From Bacillota bacterium (GTDB lineage Bacteria > Bacillota > Clostridia > Lachnospirales > Bianqueaceae): a stretch of DNA of 64,000 bases. Below, piece after piece: positions 27,363 through 35,841 of this stretch. A program made the translations under genes and the position numbers. The notes beneath the pieces were generated by a model. The model was given only the letters and a program-made list of their open reading frames with translations, was not told the origin of the DNA and searched no databases. Each line of letters begins with the position of its first letter. Within the stretch, counting starts at the first letter, position 1. The DNA is taken from NCBI GenBank assembly GCA_017634575.1, contig JAGBND010000134.1:1-64000 (forward strand), in the 5' to 3' direction.

Positions 27363-27668
27363 ATGAGTATGGATATGAATCTGATCAAACGCGGCACAGA
27401 GGGCGAGCTTCAGCTCATCGGTTATATCGATGCCAGCAACGCCGCAGAGGTGGAAAAGATCATCGTCGATCTGGTTGGCCAGTTTGATACCCTGATTCTG
27501 GATATGGAGAAGCTGGAGTATGTATCCAGCGCAGGTCTTCGTGCCTTCCGCCATGCTTTTATGGACATGCGCAAGAAACACGGAACCCTGTGCGCCAAAA
27601 ACGTTTCTTCATCGGTGATGGAAGTTTTTGAAATTACCGGATTTACCCGGCTGTTCAAGTTTATTTAA
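27363..27668 (+). CDS. STAS-domain anti-sigma factor antagonist (RsbV/SpoIIAA-like)
   Basis: A 101-residue single STAS domain with the GYIDASNAAEVEK first-strand motif and YVSSAGLRAF, in which Ser55 or Ser56 is the expected phosphorylation site. In partner switching, unphosphorylated RsbV binds the RsbW-type kinase and releases that kinase's target. The next two genes supply the matching kinase and phosphatase. AGGAGG lies 9 nt before the ATG. The gene is part of the secretion operon, and no sigma factor gene is nearby. Confidence 0.9.
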   Translation: MSMDMNLIKRGTEGELQLIGYIDASNAAEVEKIIVDLVGQFDTLILDMEKLEYVSSAGLRAFRHAFMDMRKKHGTLCAKNVSSSVMEVFEITGFTRLFKFI

Positions 27669-27695
27669 GTAACCTGTTCGCAAAAGGAGGAGCCT

Positions 27696-28133
27696 ATGGA
27701 AAGCTTAACCGTACCGGCCAAGATAGATTATCTGGACGAAGCGGCTGATTTTATCGAAGCCAATCTGCAGGCGCTGTCCTGCCCGGATAAGATTCAGCTC
27801 CAGATCAGGCTCGCGGTAGAAGAAGTATTCGTCAATATTGCCAGCTATGCCTATGAGGGATCAGCCCATCCCGAAACAGGCAAGGCGGTACTTACCTTTA
27901 CCCATCTGGAAAATCCTTCTCGGGTGCAGATCTCCTTTGCCGATGAGGGTGTTCCCTTTAACCCGCTGGATAAAGAAGATTCCGATACCTCGGAAGAGGC
28001 TATTATGGCCAGGGCCGGCGGCATGGGGATATTGCTGGTAAAGAATATGATGGATGATGTCGAATATGTCTATCGGGACGGACAGAATATCCTGACCGTC
28101 ACCAAGAACCTGACTGGGGGAGAAGATGCCTGA
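27696..28133 (+). CDS. RsbW/SpoIIAB-like serine kinase (GHKL ATPase)
   Basis: A 145-residue HATPase_c protein. The N-box is LAVEEVFVNIASYAY (about residues 33-47), the G1 box is ADEGVPFNP, and the G2 box is GGMGILLVKNMMD. These enzymes phosphorylate their STAS partner and bind a sigma factor or another target. It is 27 bp after the STAS gene and overlaps the phosphatase gene by 8 nt, indicating translational coupling. AAAGGAGG is well placed. With no sigma factor nearby, its second partner is unknown. Confidence 0.9.
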   Translation: MESLTVPAKIDYLDEAADFIEANLQALSCPDKIQLQIRLAVEEVFVNIASYAYEGSAHPETGKAVLTFTHLENPSRVQISFADEGVPFNPLDKEDSDTSEEAIMARAGGMGILLVKNMMDDVEYVYRDGQNILTVTKNLTGGEDA

Positions 28134-29877
28134 AAAAAGTGTAAGGGAAATGTCGGAGCTGGAGAGAAAGCACTATTCTCTCAGCGGCCATGTTTTCAGG
28201 TCCACCCTGGTCGGGGTGATTATCCTGGGACTGGTGGCCTTTGTCATAGGTTTGAGTCTGTATACCTATGCATTGGTAGGCCAGTATATTGGGGAATCCT
28301 TTGGCCTGGCCAAAAGCGCTGCCCTGGTGGTCAATGCGGTTATGGATACCAAAAGCATGTCTGACCAGGTGATGACCACCTACAGAAGCCTGACGCAAGA
28401 AGAGCTGGCCCAGACGGGAACCGAGAGCTACCGCGCCAGGTTCGCCCAGGTAAAGAACGATGAAAACTTTGATTACCTGGTTGAAATTCTCAGAGAGTTT
28501 TTAAAGACTAGTGACGATGTGTCGGACCTGTATCTGGGAATGTATGACAGGGAAACCAGCGCGCTGGTTTATATTGCAGATCCCGATCAATCGGAAATGG
28601 TCTGCGAGCCGGGAGACTGGGAATCGGTGGAAACCAAGGAAATGGAGCGTTTCCTTTCCTGGAACGGCGAAGGACAGCTTTATGACATCGGCAATACCGA
28701 TAAATACGGCTGGCTGTGCACCGCAGGCGTGCCGCTGAAGGACAGCGAAGGCAATGTGATCGCCTTTTTGCTGGCGGACGTGGGGCTGGAGGAAGTGCTT
28801 CAGGGCATGAAGAATTTTGCCCTTCAGTATACGATTGCCATGATCGTTTCTGTCATCGTATATACCTATTTTACCCTTCGCCATACCAAAAAGACCCTGG
28901 TGGAGCCGATTAACGCGATTGCCAGCGCTGCCGAAGCCTACATGGCGGACAAGTCAACTGACGGTGAAAAGCCCATCGACCGATTTGCTTCTTTGAATAT
29001 CCGCACCGGAGATGAGATTGAAAATCTTTCTTTGGTGATGGCCGATATGGAAAAGGATCTGGTGAACTATGTTCAGAACCTGACCGAGGTAACGGCCGAA
29101 AAGGAAAGAATCAACACGGAGCTGACGCTGGCCAACGGCATTCAGGCCAACGTGCTGCCCAACACCTTCCCCGCTTTTCCCGAGCGGGAAGAATTTGAAG
29201 TCTATGCCACCATGGACCCAGCTAAAGAGGTGGGCGGTGACTTCTACGACTTCTTTATGATCGACGAGGATCATCTGGTCATGGTAATGGCCGATGTGTC
29301 CGGCAAAGGGATTCCGGCGGCTCTGTTTATGATGACCGCCCGCACCATGCTCAAGGATGCGGCCTTGGCCGGGCTGGATCCGGCCAGCGTCATGGAGCGC
29401 GTCAACGCCCAGCTCTCCGAGAACAATGACTATATGATGTTTGTTACGGTCTGGCTGGGTATTCTGGAGATTTCCACCGGCAAGCTGATTCATGCGGATG
29501 CAGGACATGAGCAGCTGATGGTTTATCACGAAGGCGCATGGAAATTCCTGGAGCGGGGCGGCGGCGTTGCCCTGGCGGCCTTCGATCCGGAAATGCTGGC
29601 GCTGGAGGATGAGCCGGCCTTCAAGAACCGGGAGCTCATGCTGGAGCCCGGGGATATGATTTTCCAATACACCGACGGTGTGACGGAAGCCATGACCATC
29701 GACAGGCAGCAGTTTGGAATGAACCGGGTGCTGGAGGTGGCCAAGGATGCCGGACCTGCGGATCCCACAAAGCTTCTGCCCTTTGTCAGAGAGAAAATCG
29801 ATGAATTTGTTCAGGATGCGCCGCAGTTTGACGATATTACCATGCTGGCGCTGAAATATAAGGGACCGATCAAGTAA
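28126..29877 (+). CDS. Membrane-bound RsbU/SpoIIE-type PP2C phosphatase
   Basis: A 583-residue protein. TM1 (about 27-50), an extracellular sensor region (about 51-228), TM2 (about 231-251), a HAMP-like linker (about 255-330) and a PPM/SpoIIE phosphatase domain (about 345-580) are visible. Metal-binding motifs include DPAKEVGGDFYDF, VMADVSGKGIPAALFM, QYTDGVTEA and FDDITMLALK. It should dephosphorylate the adjacent STAS protein in response to an external signal. The start codon lies inside the end of the kinase gene. Family and context are clear; the signal and final target are not. Confidence 0.92.
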   Translation: MPEKSVREMSELERKHYSLSGHVFRSTLVGVIILGLVAFVIGLSLYTYALVGQYIGESFGLAKSAALVVNAVMDTKSMSDQVMTTYRSLTQEELAQTGTESYRARFAQVKNDENFDYLVEILREFLKTSDDVSDLYLGMYDRETSALVYIADPDQSEMVCEPGDWESVETKEMERFLSWNGEGQLYDIGNTDKYGWLCTAGVPLKDSEGNVIAFLLADVGLEEVLQGMKNFALQYTIAMIVSVIVYTYFTLRHTKKTLVEPINAIASAAEAYMADKSTDGEKPIDRFASLNIRTGDEIENLSLVMADMEKDLVNYVQNLTEVTAEKERINTELTLANGIQANVLPNTFPAFPEREEFEVYATMDPAKEVGGDFYDFFMIDEDHLVMVMADVSGKGIPAALFMMTARTMLKDAALAGLDPASVMERVNAQLSENNDYMMFVTVWLGILEISTGKLIHADAGHEQLMVYHEGAWKFLERGGGVALAAFDPEMLALEDEPAFKNRELMLEPGDMIFQYTDGVTEAMTIDRQQFGMNRVLEVAKDAGPADPTKLLPFVREKIDEFVQDAPQFDDITMLALKYKGPIK

Positions 29878-29919
29878 TATATAGATAAAAGCAGTATTTA
29901 CTGTCCGGAGGACAAATCC

Positions 29920-30840
29920 ATGGGTTATACCTATAATGAGTTTATTAAAGAGAACCGCCAGGAGGTGCCGCCGGAAATCTCCGGAAGCGGCGCAGAAGGG
30001 GGAAAGACGCTCTCTGAGCAAAGGTCGGATGACTGGCTTTTGTTCAAGCATGCGTCCGTGATGATTGCCGCCTATCTGTTGGACCGCAAGGAGACGGGAG
30101 CTGAGTTCGATAACCAGAAAATGCGGGACGAGGCCAAGCTGGTGGAACAGGCAGCGGATTTTAAAATCACTGCCAGAGACCCGCAGGCGAGAGCCAGAGC
30201 CAACGCCGGCAACGTGAAGGATTTTACCCAGGATCTAATCCGGGTCAGAAAAGACTTTGAGGTCCCCACCGGAGAAAAGCTGGTGGAAACCCAGAAGCAG
30301 ATGCAGCGCATCTACCGGAAGCTGACCCGCGGCCTGAAGGGTGAAGAAAAAGAAACCTTCTTAAGCGAGCAAAGCTTTAAATACCAGGAGATGGTGCAGG
30401 CGACCGGTTCCTACATTGATCGCTGCAAGCTGCAGATTAAGAAGCCGGAATCGAATGTCCTGCGTCCCATTGATTCCATGAGGGTATTTTCACATGCCCA
30501 GGACTATCAGGAGTCCAAGGATCATATTCTGGAGCTGGAGGGAGCCGATCTGGAAAATGTGAATCTTTCCATGGAGCTAGCCCGTACCGTTACCGTGGGC
30601 ACGCCGGCTGAAAAGTACTACCTGGCTCAGGTGGAGCATCAGAAGCAGGTGAGGGCCGCCAATATCCGCGAGGTGGAGGGCATGTCCCTTGGCGGGCCAG
30701 ACGCTGAGCAGAGCATGGATGCGCAGATCCTGGCCGATGCGCCCGCAGCGAATCAGGAAAACCTGAGCGCAGCCCCGACCCCCGTGGAGGAGGGACCTGT
30801 GCTAAAACCGTCCTATGATTATCCCTGGCAAGGCCGATAG
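29920..30840 (+). CDS. Candidate cargo or accessory protein with the shared helical module (306 residues)
   Basis: A soluble, mostly helical protein without a signal peptide. Residues about 41-112 contain a module with the pattern hhxxASxMIAA, then EFDNQKM, DF, DPQARA and AN-G, also seen in the next two genes and in the 630-residue protein at 58072. The rest is charged, with Gln/Lys/Glu helices. The last residues end in VLKPSYDYPWQGR, comparable with VLKPHPEWENE at the end of the 272-residue protein at 59980. It lies 42 bp after the RsbU-like gene with GGAGG upstream. Substrate of the secretion machine is a hypothesis; no family was recognised. Confidence 0.7.
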   Translation: MGYTYNEFIKENRQEVPPEISGSGAEGGKTLSEQRSDDWLLFKHASVMIAAYLLDRKETGAEFDNQKMRDEAKLVEQAADFKITARDPQARARANAGNVKDFTQDLIRVRKDFEVPTGEKLVETQKQMQRIYRKLTRGLKGEEKETFLSEQSFKYQEMVQATGSYIDRCKLQIKKPESNVLRPIDSMRVFSHAQDYQESKDHILELEGADLENVNLSMELARTVTVGTPAEKYYLAQVEHQKQVRAANIREVEGMSLGGPDAEQSMDAQILADAPAANQENLSAAPTPVEEGPVLKPSYDYPWQGR

Positions 30841-30875
30841 GCAGCCGACAGGCTTGCTTTGCAGGAGATCGAATC

Positions 30876-30944
30876 ATGAAACCAAGACAGAAAACAAGAA
30901 AGTATCAGATCAGAGTGATTGCTGAGAGCAGCGCGTCATTATAG
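30876..30944 (+). CDS. Possible 22-residue basic peptide
   Basis: An ATG 7 nt after GGAG opens a 22-codon frame starting MKPRQKTRKYQIRV and ending in TAG at 30942-30944, inside the 124-bp gap between two operon genes. The strongly basic N-terminus and a usable ribosome site are suggestive, but chance ORFs of this length are common. Confidence 0.25.
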   Translation: MKPRQKTRKYQIRVIAESSASL

Positions 30945-30964
30945 GCAAAGGAAGGTATACAGAT

Positions 30965-31666
30965 ATGTCGAGTAAGAATGTAAAGATTGATCCTGTGGAA
31001 AAAGAAAAGTGGATCAAATTTATCCAGGGAAAACTGAGGCTTGCCAAAGAAGAGCGGGAAAGAGATGAAAAGATAAAAAGCGCCAAGGATGAGCGGGATA
31101 AAAAGCGCATGAGCAACCGGGCCAAGCGCGATATGGAATATCTCGCCGTGACCATTGCCGCTACCATGCACGAATATGCGGGTCTTCGCTTTAACCCTCA
31201 GGTGATGCAGAAAACCCTTGATGCCGTCAAAAACGATCCCACCTTCCAGTCTATCGCGTCAGATCCCCTGAAGGTTATTTCCTATCTGCGCACTCCCTCG
31301 ACGGTTATTGAAGCCTACAAAGAAATCTCGGATCACTATCTGGATGAGACCAAGGATATTGCCAAGTCTATCCGTGAGAGCGGAAAAGAGCATTCCAAAG
31401 AACCGGATGCGCCGCTTACCTTTACAGAAATCGAAAACGACTGGGTTGTGGTCGATTTCGACGAGGAACAAAAGCCGGAAAACCCTTCCCTTCAGGCCGG
31501 TACAAACGGCGCCGGCCTGGAAACGAATGATGATTTTGTTACCGACTTCGTCGATACCGATGATAAGGAACTGAAGCAGGTGAAGGAAGAGATCAAAGAA
31601 GAAGACGAGAAGGGTTCCGTGATAGTAGAGACTGAACTGGGTGACTTTGTCGATATCAGTCTCTGA
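30965..31666 (+). CDS. Candidate cargo or accessory protein with the shared helical module (233 residues)
   Basis: A soluble protein. Residues 10-55 are a highly charged Lys/Glu/Arg helix. Residues about 58-120 form the shared module (MEYLAVTIAATMHEYAGLRF, then FQSIASDPLKV). The remaining third is acidic (EIENDWVVVDFDEE to TELGDFVDISL). The basic N-terminus and acidic C-terminus resemble effector or chaperone-like proteins, but no family is recognised. It shares operon and module with both neighbours. The start follows AAGGAAGG. Confidence 0.7.
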   Translation: MSSKNVKIDPVEKEKWIKFIQGKLRLAKEERERDEKIKSAKDERDKKRMSNRAKRDMEYLAVTIAATMHEYAGLRFNPQVMQKTLDAVKNDPTFQSIASDPLKVISYLRTPSTVIEAYKEISDHYLDETKDIAKSIRESGKEHSKEPDAPLTFTEIENDWVVVDFDEEQKPENPSLQAGTNGAGLETNDDFVTDFVDTDDKELKQVKEEIKEEDEKGSVIVETELGDFVDISL

Positions 31667-31697
31667 TATGTAAAATAGAATCCTCTTGGAGGTTATA

Positions 31698-33182
31698 ATG
31701 TCTGAAATCAATAATCAGCCGATGACTTATCGATCCTTCATTGATCAGATGAGCCGCAGCCGGATGCCGCTGGAAGAGCGGGCTTCTAATATCCTGGCTG
31801 CTCAGATGATGATGAAGGATGCCAATCCATCTGATCCGGTGGATGCGGAGTCGATCCGTCAGATGCAGGAAAAGCTGAAGAAGCAGCCTGCATTTCAGGA
31901 GCTTCTGAAGGATCCTAGAGCAAGAGCCATGACGAACCGTGGCCAGGGGGACCAGCTGGTGATAGCCCTGGCGGATAAACAGAACGAGCGCATGGCGGAT
32001 CTGTCCAAATATGAACGGCTTCCCGGCTCTGCCAGAGGGGACGCCCGCCTTTTAGATAACGCCCTTCGTTCGCTGGAGGATAACTCTGCCGGAAAGAGCC
32101 CGCTGGAAATCGAACGCAAGAGCAAACGCTTCTACGAGATGGTAAAACGCATGGACCATGCGAAAACCCTTTCGCAGCAGGGCATCAGCCTGAGCGGCGA
32201 GGAAACCAAGAAGCTGATTGATTCCGTTAAGAACTATGTGGACGGTGGCAAGGGCATGGCCGGCGGCGCGAAAGAAGCGGCTGCCTTTAAGGAATCCATG
32301 TGCGTGCTGAAGCATTTCATGCCGGAGCAGGAGTTCAATCAATACTGCGCGGAGATGACCCAGAACCGTCAGATTCAGCAGCCTTCCCGTCACCGCAAAG
32401 TCGATCCTGCCTCTTTTGAACCGGAAAGGCTTACCGGAGAGGCAATGACCGCCAGGGAGTTCTATGCCCGGGCCAAGCACGATCTGAACAAAGGCCTGAC
32501 AATGGACAGCCTTTCCACCATCGCGGCGATCCATGAGCTTTCCAAGGGCAATCCGGAGGCGCTGATCCGCAAGGAGGATCTGGCAGCGAAGAAGAGCGAT
32601 CTGATGGCGAACGGCTCTTCCTTCAGAAGAACCATGAACGATGAGATTGCCAGAGCCAAGTTTGCTTCCCTGGCTTCCCAGGGCAAGGTGCGCACGCTGG
32701 GCGCGGCCACGGTCAAGGCGGCCAAGGAGCATTCGATCCGTACCGCCCAGTGGCATCTGAACCGTTCGGCGGCAGCTCTTGTGAAGGGCGCAAGCGGATC
32801 TCAGGCCACCGAGAATCTGGCTTATGTGCTGGCTGCCAGAGATATCGCCCAGAATGCTTCTGCCGGTTCCCATATCACCAACAAGGACTTCAAAGACAAA
32901 GCCCGGCAGTTCCAGCGGGATCCCTCTTTTGTGGCACTGTCCACCCGCTTCAACCAGGATGCCTCCTTCAGGCAGCGCATCACCGACGGTCTGTCCCGCG
33001 ACAGCTCCGCAATGGGTCTGCAGCTGGCATACAGCGAGGTTAAGAATCCCAATCTGGGCAGAAATTTCCAGTCCCAGATCCAGGTAAGGGATCCGAACCA
33101 GCTTCAGATGAACCAGGCTTATAACGATTACTATAGCACGCCTTTGCCGGATAGAACGTATCAGCAGAATTGGCAGGGGTAA
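31698..33182 (+). CDS. Candidate cargo or accessory protein with three copies of the shared module (494 residues)
   Basis: A soluble helical protein. The module occurs at about residues 27-93 (RASNILAAQMMMKD to DPRARAMTNRG), in weaker form at about 271-330 (SLSTIAAIHELSKG to FASLASQG), and at about 372-432 (NLAYVLAARDIAQ to DPSFVALSTRFNQD). The linkers are Arg/Lys/Gln-rich. The C-terminus is Tyr/Asn/Gln-rich (NDYYSTPLPDRTYQQNW). ATG 31698 is chosen because GGAGG at 31687-31691 is its ribosome site; the upstream in-frame TTG lies inside that site. It is the last gene of the long operon. Confidence 0.72.
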   Translation: MSEINNQPMTYRSFIDQMSRSRMPLEERASNILAAQMMMKDANPSDPVDAESIRQMQEKLKKQPAFQELLKDPRARAMTNRGQGDQLVIALADKQNERMADLSKYERLPGSARGDARLLDNALRSLEDNSAGKSPLEIERKSKRFYEMVKRMDHAKTLSQQGISLSGEETKKLIDSVKNYVDGGKGMAGGAKEAAAFKESMCVLKHFMPEQEFNQYCAEMTQNRQIQQPSRHRKVDPASFEPERLTGEAMTAREFYARAKHDLNKGLTMDSLSTIAAIHELSKGNPEALIRKEDLAAKKSDLMANGSSFRRTMNDEIARAKFASLASQGKVRTLGAATVKAAKEHSIRTAQWHLNRSAAALVKGASGSQATENLAYVLAARDIAQNASAGSHITNKDFKDKARQFQRDPSFVALSTRFNQDASFRQRITDGLSRDSSAMGLQLAYSEVKNPNLGRNFQSQIQVRDPNQLQMNQAYNDYYSTPLPDRTYQQNWQG

Positions 33183-33203
33183 GAAAAATGATAAATTTCG
33201 GTC

Positions 33204-33302
33204 GCCTCTCCAGGGTCGCGCTACAGACTCTGCCGCAATCCTGTCCGGGTTAAAATCCTTCGGGCGTTGCGGAAGCCGTCTGTAGGGCGATCCTGGAGAG
33301 GC
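33204..33302 (-). ncRNA. Dispersed structured element, copy 1 (minus orientation)
   Basis: Read on the minus strand, GCCTCTCCAGG pairs with the opposite end (33204-33214 with 33292-33302). An inner stem CTACAGACGGCTTCCGCAA faces TTGCGGCAGAGTCTGTAG. The unpaired strands GACGGCTTC and GCAGAGT are the same as in the copies at 36834-37005 and 57923-58021, while the stems differ by compensating changes (CTACA/TGTAG here, CTGCA/TGCAG there). It may be a structured RNA, an mRNA 3'-end element or a mobile palindrome. A related outer arm recurs at about 33537-33560. Confidence 0.6.
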
Positions 33303-33366
33303 TCTTCTATTTATGGATGAGGGACTGGAGAGTCTAATAGGCGTTTTTTTGCCCTTTAATATTAAG

Positions 33367-33494
33367 AAAAAGGATCCGTGGTGATTATGGCATTTCTATA
33401 TATCTTTATACCGATATATAGGAAGATGGGTATATCGGCATATCGTTATAGGGATATATCGATATATCATGTCATAATCAACATGGATCCTTTT
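33367..33494. repeat. Long AT-rich imperfect palindrome, possible MITE remnant
   Basis: AAAAGGATCC plus about 16 further bases at 33367-33393 is inverted at 33469-33494 with about three mismatches. Between them lies AT-rich DNA full of GATATATC motifs that can also pair. It lies in the convergent gap between the secretion operon and the minus-strand sugar genes. No transposase ORF is present. Confidence 0.55.
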
Positions 33495-33560
33495 CATGTT
33501 TTTTTGTTTGTCGGGAAAACGGTCTTTCGAATTAGGGCGACCCTGTGGAGGCGACTGAAA

Positions 33561-34385
33561 TCAGATATCTTTTACCGCTTCCAGGTCTTCCTTGACGCAT
33601 CCGAAGATATCGTCGCCCTTGTAATCCCACTCGCGCTCGATGATGTAGTGGGTGGCACCGGCTTTGTCGGCTACGGCTTTGATGTTAGCCCAGTCGATGA
33701 TGCCTTTTCCGGTGGGGCAGTCGGTGGCTGCAATGGCTTTCATTTCGTCGATGAAGCTCTGAGGCAGAATCGGTTTTCCATCATCATCTTTCGGGAATTT
33801 GCTGAAGTCAACGGGTTTCTGAACGCCGATGACGCGGTCGGTTTCTTTGACATGGATCATGCACATACGGCCGTTGTATTTCTCGATGTAAGCAGGAACA
33901 TCGATGCCTGCGCAGGTAGCCCAGCCTACATCCAGCTGCAGCTTCACCAGATCGGGATCGGTCAGCTCCATGACGATGTCCAGCAGATATTTGCCGTCAA
34001 TCTGGGCAAATTCCTGGGTGTGGTTGTGATAACCGAACTGAAGGCCGGCATCTTTGGCGATCTTGCCGACGCGGTTGAACTCGGCGGCGATTTTTTCACA
34101 TTCTTCCATGGTGTTGAAGCGGGCCATGGGGCAGATGACGTATTTAGCGCCGATTTCCTTTAAATAGGGGACGCTTGATTCCACCAGATCCAGTCCGACA
34201 TGACCGGAGACTGCTTCCAGACCGATCTCATCCAGGAAGGCTTTCAGCTCAGCAGCTGTTTTGTCACCATAGAAACCGGCAAATTCTACACCGGCATAAC
34301 CCATTTCAGCCAGCTTTTTCAGGGAACCTTCAAAGTCGTCGCGAAGTGCTCTGCCAAGGGAATAGGTCTGTAAATAAGCTTTCAT
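33561..34385 (-). CDS. Sugar phosphate isomerase/epimerase (TIM barrel)
   Basis: A 274-residue xylose isomerase-like TIM-barrel protein. Visible segments include GYAGVEFAGFYG, SGHVGLDLV, YHNHTQEF, LQLDVGWATCAG and MCMIHVKETD, with the His, Glu and Asp metal-binding positions usual for these enzymes. The closing segment is IIEREWDYKGDD. The start at 34385 has AAGGAGA upstream; earlier in-frame codons (MDERRFV) cover the ribosome site. It is the second gene of a pair with the dehydrogenase at 34470-35564, so it likely works on the same sugar or its keto-derivative. The substrate is not predictable. Confidence 0.85.
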   Translation of the reverse strand: MKAYLQTYSLGRALRDDFEGSLKKLAEMGYAGVEFAGFYGDKTAAELKAFLDEIGLEAVSGHVGLDLVESSVPYLKEIGAKYVICPMARFNTMEECEKIAAEFNRVGKIAKDAGLQFGYHNHTQEFAQIDGKYLLDIVMELTDPDLVKLQLDVGWATCAGIDVPAYIEKYNGRMCMIHVKETDRVIGVQKPVDFSKFPKDDDGKPILPQSFIDEMKAIAATDCPTGKGIIDWANIKAVADKAGATHYIIEREWDYKGDDIFGCVKEDLEAVKDI

Positions 34386-34469
34386 AACGAATCTCCTTTC
34401 GTCCATATGATTCTATTGAGTACATGCTGCCAGATACCTGGGACAGCAGAAACAGCAGAGATAAAGCTT

Positions 34470-35564
34470 TTAGAACTCGATCAGCTTGCCGGTTTTGGCG
34501 GACTGATAGACTGCGTCCAGAATCTGGGTGACCACAAAGGCCTCTTCCGGCTTAACAACCGGCTCGCCTTTGCCTTCAATGGCGTCATAGTAGCGTTTGG
34601 CTTCATAGACCTCGGGGCGAAGCGCGCCGAAACCTTCGAAGAAATCGACTCCCTTGGGCGTGCGGCAGTCAGGCTTGATGGTGGTCAGCTTGTCGTAAAG
34701 CACGGTGTTGATTCTCAGGCCGTCTTTCATATCTGCGCCGGCCTTGGTGCCGCAGAGCTCGGTAAGGGCTTCGGAAATATCCAGGGTATTCAGAGCCCAA
34801 GAGGCTTCGATGACAATAACTGCGCCGTTTTCCATGGTGACAAAACCGAAGGCTGAGTCTTCCACCTCATAGGTTTCGGGATCCCAGACGCCCATGGTAT
34901 TGCCCTGGTTGCCAGGCTGAAGTGTGCGGCCAAGCTTTTCGAAGCTGGCGCCCATGACTGATTTTGGTTTGTAGTTGTTCATCATCCACAGGGTCAGATC
35001 CAGAGAGTGGGTTCCGATATCGATCAGAGGACCGCCGCCCTGTTTGGATTTGTCGGGGAAAACGCCCCAGGTGGGAACGCCGCGGCGGCGGATGGCATGG
35101 GCTTTGGCGTAGTAGATTTCACCCAGATCGCCGTTGTCGCACATGGCCTTCAGGGTAAGGCTGTCCTGACGGCAGCGGTTCTGATAGCCGATGGTAAGGA
35201 TCTTGCCGCTTCTTTTCTGAGCATCCAGCATTTTCTGGGCATCCGCTGGAGTGGCTGCCATGGGTTTTTCGCAAAGCACATTCTTGCCGGCATCCAGCGC
35301 AGCGCAGGTCAGCTCGCAGTGAGAAACATTCGGTGTCAGCACATGGACGGAAACGATCTCGTCCATAGCCAGAAGATCATGATAGTCGGTAAATACCTTG
35401 GCGCCCTCGGCTCCGTATTCCTTGCAGGCTTTTTCTGCTCTTTCAGGAATAATATCGCAGAACGCAACGATCTCCACACGGTCGGAAAGCGATTTCAGCG
35501 CGGGAAGATGCTTCTGGTTAGCGATACCGCCGCAGCCAATAATACCTACTTTAATTTTGGACAT
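34470..35564 (-). CDS. Gfo/Idh/MocA-family NAD(P)-dependent sugar dehydrogenase
   Basis: A 364-residue cytoplasmic oxidoreductase. The N-terminal Rossmann fold begins VGIIGCGGIANQKHLPAL, the family motif CEKPMA lies near residue 95, and the C-terminal alpha/beta domain carries the GGGPLIDIGTHSLDL active-site segment. Family members oxidise or reduce sugar hydroxyls, commonly on inositol, glucosides or other keto-sugars. GGAGG precedes the ATG. It is transcribed first, followed after about 85 bp by the epimerase. No terminator was seen between them. Confidence 0.9.
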   Translation of the reverse strand: MSKIKVGIIGCGGIANQKHLPALKSLSDRVEIVAFCDIIPERAEKACKEYGAEGAKVFTDYHDLLAMDEIVSVHVLTPNVSHCELTCAALDAGKNVLCEKPMAATPADAQKMLDAQKRSGKILTIGYQNRCRQDSLTLKAMCDNGDLGEIYYAKAHAIRRRGVPTWGVFPDKSKQGGGPLIDIGTHSLDLTLWMMNNYKPKSVMGASFEKLGRTLQPGNQGNTMGVWDPETYEVEDSAFGFVTMENGAVIVIEASWALNTLDISEALTELCGTKAGADMKDGLRINTVLYDKLTTIKPDCRTPKGVDFFEGFGALRPEVYEAKRYYDAIEGKGEPVVKPEEAFVVTQILDAVYQSAKTGKLIEF

Positions 35565-35841
35565 AATAACCTCCGTTTCAGAAAGCAGCGCAAGCCCTGC
35601 CGGGGAAGCGTAAGACTGCTTCGCACTCCAGGCAATGACAGCATATGCTTTCTGTCAATATAAAACAATCAGGTTCAGCCAGAACCAGACGTTATTGGTT
35701 GTATTTTACACTATTTTATAGAATGTGAAAAGAGTTTTTTAAAATAATTTAATAACTGCAGCCATCCGCGCCTTGCCGGTGCAGGGAGTGTTTGCCTGCT
35801 TCCTTTTGCATTGGGGAAAATCATGTTGATGGGCCAAGGAT

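Noticed and set aside
6940-33182. Integrative conjugative element
   Set aside because: No relaxase, integrase, excisionase, replication protein or flanking att-like direct repeats were seen, and the ends are not tRNA genes.
33378-34163. Plus-strand ORF covering the sugar epimerase gene
   Set aside because: Antisense shadow of a well-supported minus-strand enzyme, and it begins inside an AT-rich palindrome.
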